From: Vibrio sp. MEBiC08052
GTDB taxonomy: Bacteria; Pseudomonadota; Gammaproteobacteria; Enterobacterales; Vibrionaceae
NCBI RefSeq assembly: GCF_001506075.1
Contig: NZ_KQ947475.1
Span: forward strand, 248,001 to 312,000
Length of the DNA stretch: 64,000 nucleotides
Direction of reading: 5' to 3'
The notes beneath the pieces were generated by a model that had not been told where the DNA came from, ran no database searches, and saw nothing but the letters and a program-made list of their open reading frames with translations. Shown one piece after another: positions 60,439-64,000 of the stretch; the stretch's first letter is position 1, and every line of letters starts with the position of its first letter. A program made the translations under genes and the position numbers.

Positions 60439-61005
<567 letters not shown>

Positions 61006-61020
61006 GGGGAGATTAGAAGA

Positions 61021-61650
61021 ATGATTGGTCTAGTCGGACGTAAAGTGGGTATGACCCGCGTGTTTACCGAAGAAGGCGTTTCGATTCCAGTGACAGTTGT
61101 TGAGGTTGAAGCGAACCGTGTTGCTCAAGTTAAAACACTTGAGACCGATGGTTACACTGCAATCCAAGTAACTTCTGGTGCGAAAAAAGCCAACCGTGTA
61201 TCTAAGCCAGAAGCTGGTCACTTCGCGAAAGCGGGTGTTGACGCTGGCCGCGGTCTTTGGGAATTCCGTTTAGAAAACGGAGAAGAGTTTTCAGTCGGTT
61301 CAGAATTGACTGTTGAACTTTTCAATGAAGTAAAAAAAGTAGACGTTACTGGTACATCTAAGGGTAAAGGTTTCCAAGGTGCTGTGAAGCGCTGGAACTT
61401 CCGTACTCAAGATATGACTCACGGTAACTCATTGTCGCATCGTGCTCCTGGTTCTATCGGTCAATGTCAGACTCCAGGTCGTGTATTCAAGGGCAAGAAA
61501 ATGGCAGGTCACATGGGTGCTGAGCGTGTAACGACTCAAAACCTAGAGATCGTACGTGTCGATGCTGAGCGCAACCTGCTTCTGATTAAAGGTGCAGTCC
61601 CTGGTGCTATCGGTGGTGATGTGATCGTTAAACCAGCTGTTAAAGCATAA
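61021..61650 (+). CDS. rplC: 50S ribosomal protein L3
   Basis: 209-aa early-assembly protein binding 23S rRNA near the peptidyl transferase centre. [17 protein letters not shown] and the [20 protein letters not shown] loop (with the Gln that is methylated in E. coli) are clear. It follows rpsJ by 15 bp. Confidence 0.98.
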   Translation: MIGLVGRKVGMTRVFTEEGVSIPVTVVEVEANRVAQVKTLETDGYTAIQVTSGAKKANRVSKPEAGHFAKAGVDAGRGLWEFRLENGEEFSVGSELTVELFNEVKKVDVTGTSKGKGFQGAVKRWNFRTQDMTHGNSLSHRAPGSIGQCQTPGRVFKGKKMAGHMGAERVTTQNLEIVRVDAERNLLLIKGAVPGAIGGDVIVKPAVKA

Positions 61651-61666
61651 CGTCTAGGAGTAAGTA

Positions 61667-62269
61667 ATGGAATTGATGGTTAAAGGTGCTGACGCACTAA
61701 CTGTTTCCGAAACTACTTTCGGACGTGAGTTCAACGAAGCTCTTGTACATCAGGTGGTTGTTGCGTATGCAGCAGGTGCTCGTCAAGGTACTCGTGCTCA
61801 AAAAACACGTTCAGAAGTTTCTGGCGGCGGCGCTAAACCATGGCGTCAAAAAGGTACTGGCCGTGCTCGTGCTGGTACAATCCGTAGCCCAATCTGGCGT
61901 ACAGGTGGTGTTACTTTTGCTGCGAAACCACAAGATCACAGCCAAAAAGTAAACAAAAAAATGTACCGTGGCGCTATGAAGAGCATTCTTTCTGAGCTGG
62001 TTCGTCAAGAGCGTCTGATCGTTGTTGATGATTTCTCAGTTGAAGCTCCAAAAACTAAAGAACTGGTAGCTAAGCTTAAAGAACTTGAGCTTAACGATGT
62101 ACTTATCGTTACTGGTGAAGTAGACGAGAATCTGTTCTTAGCTGCTCGTAACCTTTATAAAGTTGACGTACGTGACGCTGCGGGAATCGATCCTGTTAGC
62201 TTGATCGCGTTTGACAAGGTTCTTATGACTGCTTCTGCAGTTAAGCAAGTTGAGGAGATGCTGGCATGA
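61667..62269 (+). CDS. rplD: 50S ribosomal protein L4
   Basis: 200-aa protein lining the exit tunnel; in E. coli it also represses its own operon through the S10 leader. The basic loop [21 protein letters not shown] is intact. It overlaps rplW by four bases (ATGA). Confidence 0.97.
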   Translation: MELMVKGADALTVSETTFGREFNEALVHQVVVAYAAGARQGTRAQKTRSEVSGGGAKPWRQKGTGRARAGTIRSPIWRTGGVTFAAKPQDHSQKVNKKMYRGAMKSILSELVRQERLIVVDDFSVEAPKTKELVAKLKELELNDVLIVTGEVDENLFLAARNLYKVDVRDAAGIDPVSLIAFDKVLMTASAVKQVEEMLA

Positions 62270-62568
62270 TTAGCGAAGAGCGTCTACTAAAAGTTCTGCG
62301 TGCTCCGCACATCTCTGAAAAAGCAACAATGGTTGCAGAGAAAACAAACAGTGTTGTTTTCAAAGTAGCGAAAGATGCAACGAAAAAAGAGATTAAAGCA
62401 GCCGTAGAAAAGCTATTTGAAGTTGAAGTTGAATCTGTAAATACCCTGATTACTAAGGGTAAGACTAAGCGTCAAGGTATGCGCCAAGGTCGTCGTAGCG
62501 ACGTGAAAAAAGCGTATGTAACTTTGAAAGAAGGTCAGGATCTTGACTTTGTTGGCGGCGCGGAATAA
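62266..62568 (+). CDS. rplW: 50S ribosomal protein L23
   Basis: 100-aa protein at the tunnel exit, docking site for trigger factor and [17 protein letters not shown] and the [24 protein letters not shown] segment identify it. Translationally coupled to rplD. Confidence 0.97.
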   Translation: MISEERLLKVLRAPHISEKATMVAEKTNSVVFKVAKDATKKEIKAAVEKLFEVEVESVNTLITKGKTKRQGMRQGRRSDVKKAYVTLKEGQDLDFVGGAE

Positions 62569-62584
62569 CAGGAGTAGTTGAAAA

Positions 62585-63409
62585 ATGGCTATTGTTAAAT
62601 GTAAGCCGACTTCGGCTGGTCGCCGTCACGTCGTTAAAGTTGTGAACAATGACCTGCATAAAGGTAAACCTTATGCGCCGCTTTTAGAAAAAAATTCTAA
62701 AAACGGTGGTCGTAACAACAACGGTCGTATCACAGTACGTCATATCGGTGGTGGACATAAGCAACACTATCGTTTGATTGATTTTAAACGTACTAAAGAT
62801 GGCATTCCGGCAAAAGTTGAGCGTCTGGAATATGATCCAAACCGTAGTGCAAATATCGCTTTGGTTCTTTATACAGATGGTGAACGTCGTTACATCATTG
62901 CACCGAAAGGTCTGCAAGCTGGTGATGTAATTCAGTCTGGCGTTGATGCACCGATTAAAGCAGGTAACACTCTGCCGATGCGCAACATTCCAGTAGGTTC
63001 AACAGTTCACTGTGTTGAATTGAAACCAGGCAAGGGTGCACAACTTGCACGTTCTGCTGGTGCTTATGCACAACTCGTTGCTCGTGACGGTGCATACGCA
63101 ACAATTCGTCTACGTTCTGGTGAGATGCGTCGAGTTCCTTCTGAAGGTCGTGCAACGATTGGCGAAGTCGGTAACTCTGAGCACATGCTTCGTGAACTTG
63201 GTAAAGCAGGTGCTACACGCTGGCGTGGTGTTCGTCCTACCGTTCGTGGTGTTGTGATGAACCCGGTTGATCACCCACATGGTGGTGGTGAAGGTCGCAC
63301 ATCTGGTGGTCGTCACCCTGTATCTCCTTGGGGTATGCCTACTAAGGGCTTCAAAACCCGTAAAAATAAACGCACCGACAAGTACATTGTACGTCGTCGT
63401 AATAAGTAA
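62585..63409 (+). CDS. rplB: 50S ribosomal protein L2
   Basis: 274-aa protein essential for peptidyl transferase centre formation and subunit joining. The conserved [15 protein letters not shown] with its key histidine and the basic C-terminus ([16 protein letters not shown]) are present. Confidence 0.98.
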   Translation: MAIVKCKPTSAGRRHVVKVVNNDLHKGKPYAPLLEKNSKNGGRNNNGRITVRHIGGGHKQHYRLIDFKRTKDGIPAKVERLEYDPNRSANIALVLYTDGERRYIIAPKGLQAGDVIQSGVDAPIKAGNTLPMRNIPVGSTVHCVELKPGKGAQLARSAGAYAQLVARDGAYATIRLRSGEMRRVPSEGRATIGEVGNSEHMLRELGKAGATRWRGVRPTVRGVVMNPVDHPHGGGEGRTSGGRHPVSPWGMPTKGFKTRKNKRTDKYIVRRRNK

Positions 63410-63426
63410 TCTATTAAAGAGGATAA

Positions 63427-63708
<282 letters not shown>

Positions 63709-63718
63709 GGAGTAGATG

Positions 63719-64000
63719 ATGGAAGCTGTTGCTAAACATAACTTTGCTCGTATTTCTCCACAGAAAGCTCGCTTAGTTGCAGATTTGATCCGTGGTAAGT
63801 CTGTCGATCAGGCTCTGGAAATTCTGACTTTCAGCAACAAAAAAGCTGCTGACTTAGTTAAGAAAGTTCTTGAGTCAGCTATCGCAAACGCGGAGCATAA
63901 CGAAGGTGCAGATATCGACGATCTAAGCGTCGCAAAAATCTTCGTAGATGAGGGCCCTGTCATGAAGCGTATTATGCCTCGTGCCAAAGGCCGTGCGGAC
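63719..64000 (+). CDS. rplV: 50S ribosomal protein L22 (partial, cut by window end)
   Basis: First 94 codons of L22, reading [26 protein letters not shown] to [13 protein letters not shown]. The ATG at 63719 has AAGGAG six bases upstream, 10 bp after rpsS; another ATG lies directly before it. The C-terminal tail lies beyond the window. Confidence 0.97.
   Translation, partial: MEAVAKHNFARISPQKARLVADLIRGKSVDQALEILTFSNKKAADLVKKVLESAIANAEHNEGADIDDLSVAKIFVDEGPVMKRIMPRAKGRAD

Overview
The window is a chromosomal segment of a Vibrio species, most likely from its large chromosome. The evidence is AphA (the PadR-type low-cell-density quorum-sensing regulator), MotX (the sodium-motor stator partner), a Vibrio-type CRP, a peroxiredoxin-glutaredoxin hybrid beside OxyR, and long runs of vibrio gene order. 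No rRNA, tRNA, CRISPR array, integrase or insertion sequence was seen. A plant-polysaccharide island (beta-mannanase and GH44 glucanase) suggests a coastal or plant-associated vibrio; the species is not determined.

Layout. 0-2.7 kb: gpsA, cysE and, convergent with them, aphA. 3-12 kb: ppc, then arginine biosynthesis as divergent argE / argCBGH with ARG-box-like operators between argE and argC. 12-17.3 kb: a DUF3624 protein, the peroxiredoxin-glutaredoxin gene, oxyR and mrcA. 17.5-28 kb: a competence/type IV pilus assembly operon (pilM-N-O-Q), then aroK, aroB, damX, dam, rpe, gph, trpS. 28-29.3 kb: a sulfide:quinone-oxidoreductase-like flavoprotein.

29.3-38.8 kb is the accessory region: a frameshifted Rhs/YD-repeat remnant with an intact AT-rich C-terminal tip and a one-base-overlapping membrane gene (candidate toxin tip and immunity), several small genes of unknown function, a secreted CARDB-domain protein, a GH5_8 beta-mannanase, a GH44 endoglucanase with a PTD linker and CBM2-like domain, and two small secreted proteins.

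38.8-64 kb returns to core genes: a MetE-like protein, pabA, argD/astC, astA, a DUF1338 protein, crp, prkB, yheU, the yheS-TIGR02444-yheT operon, kefG-kefB, yheV, slyD, an isoaspartyl peptidase, purA, motX, rnr, rlmB, and the start of the S10 ribosomal protein operon (rpsJ to a truncated rplV).

Most noteworthy points: the pilus operon has no pilP, and its secretin is much shorter than a normal PilQ, lacking room for AMIN and N0 domains; the Rhs tip/immunity pair; the mannan/glucan island; astD, expected after astA, is absent; and there are two possible small-RNA loci in the argH-to-peroxiredoxin interval.
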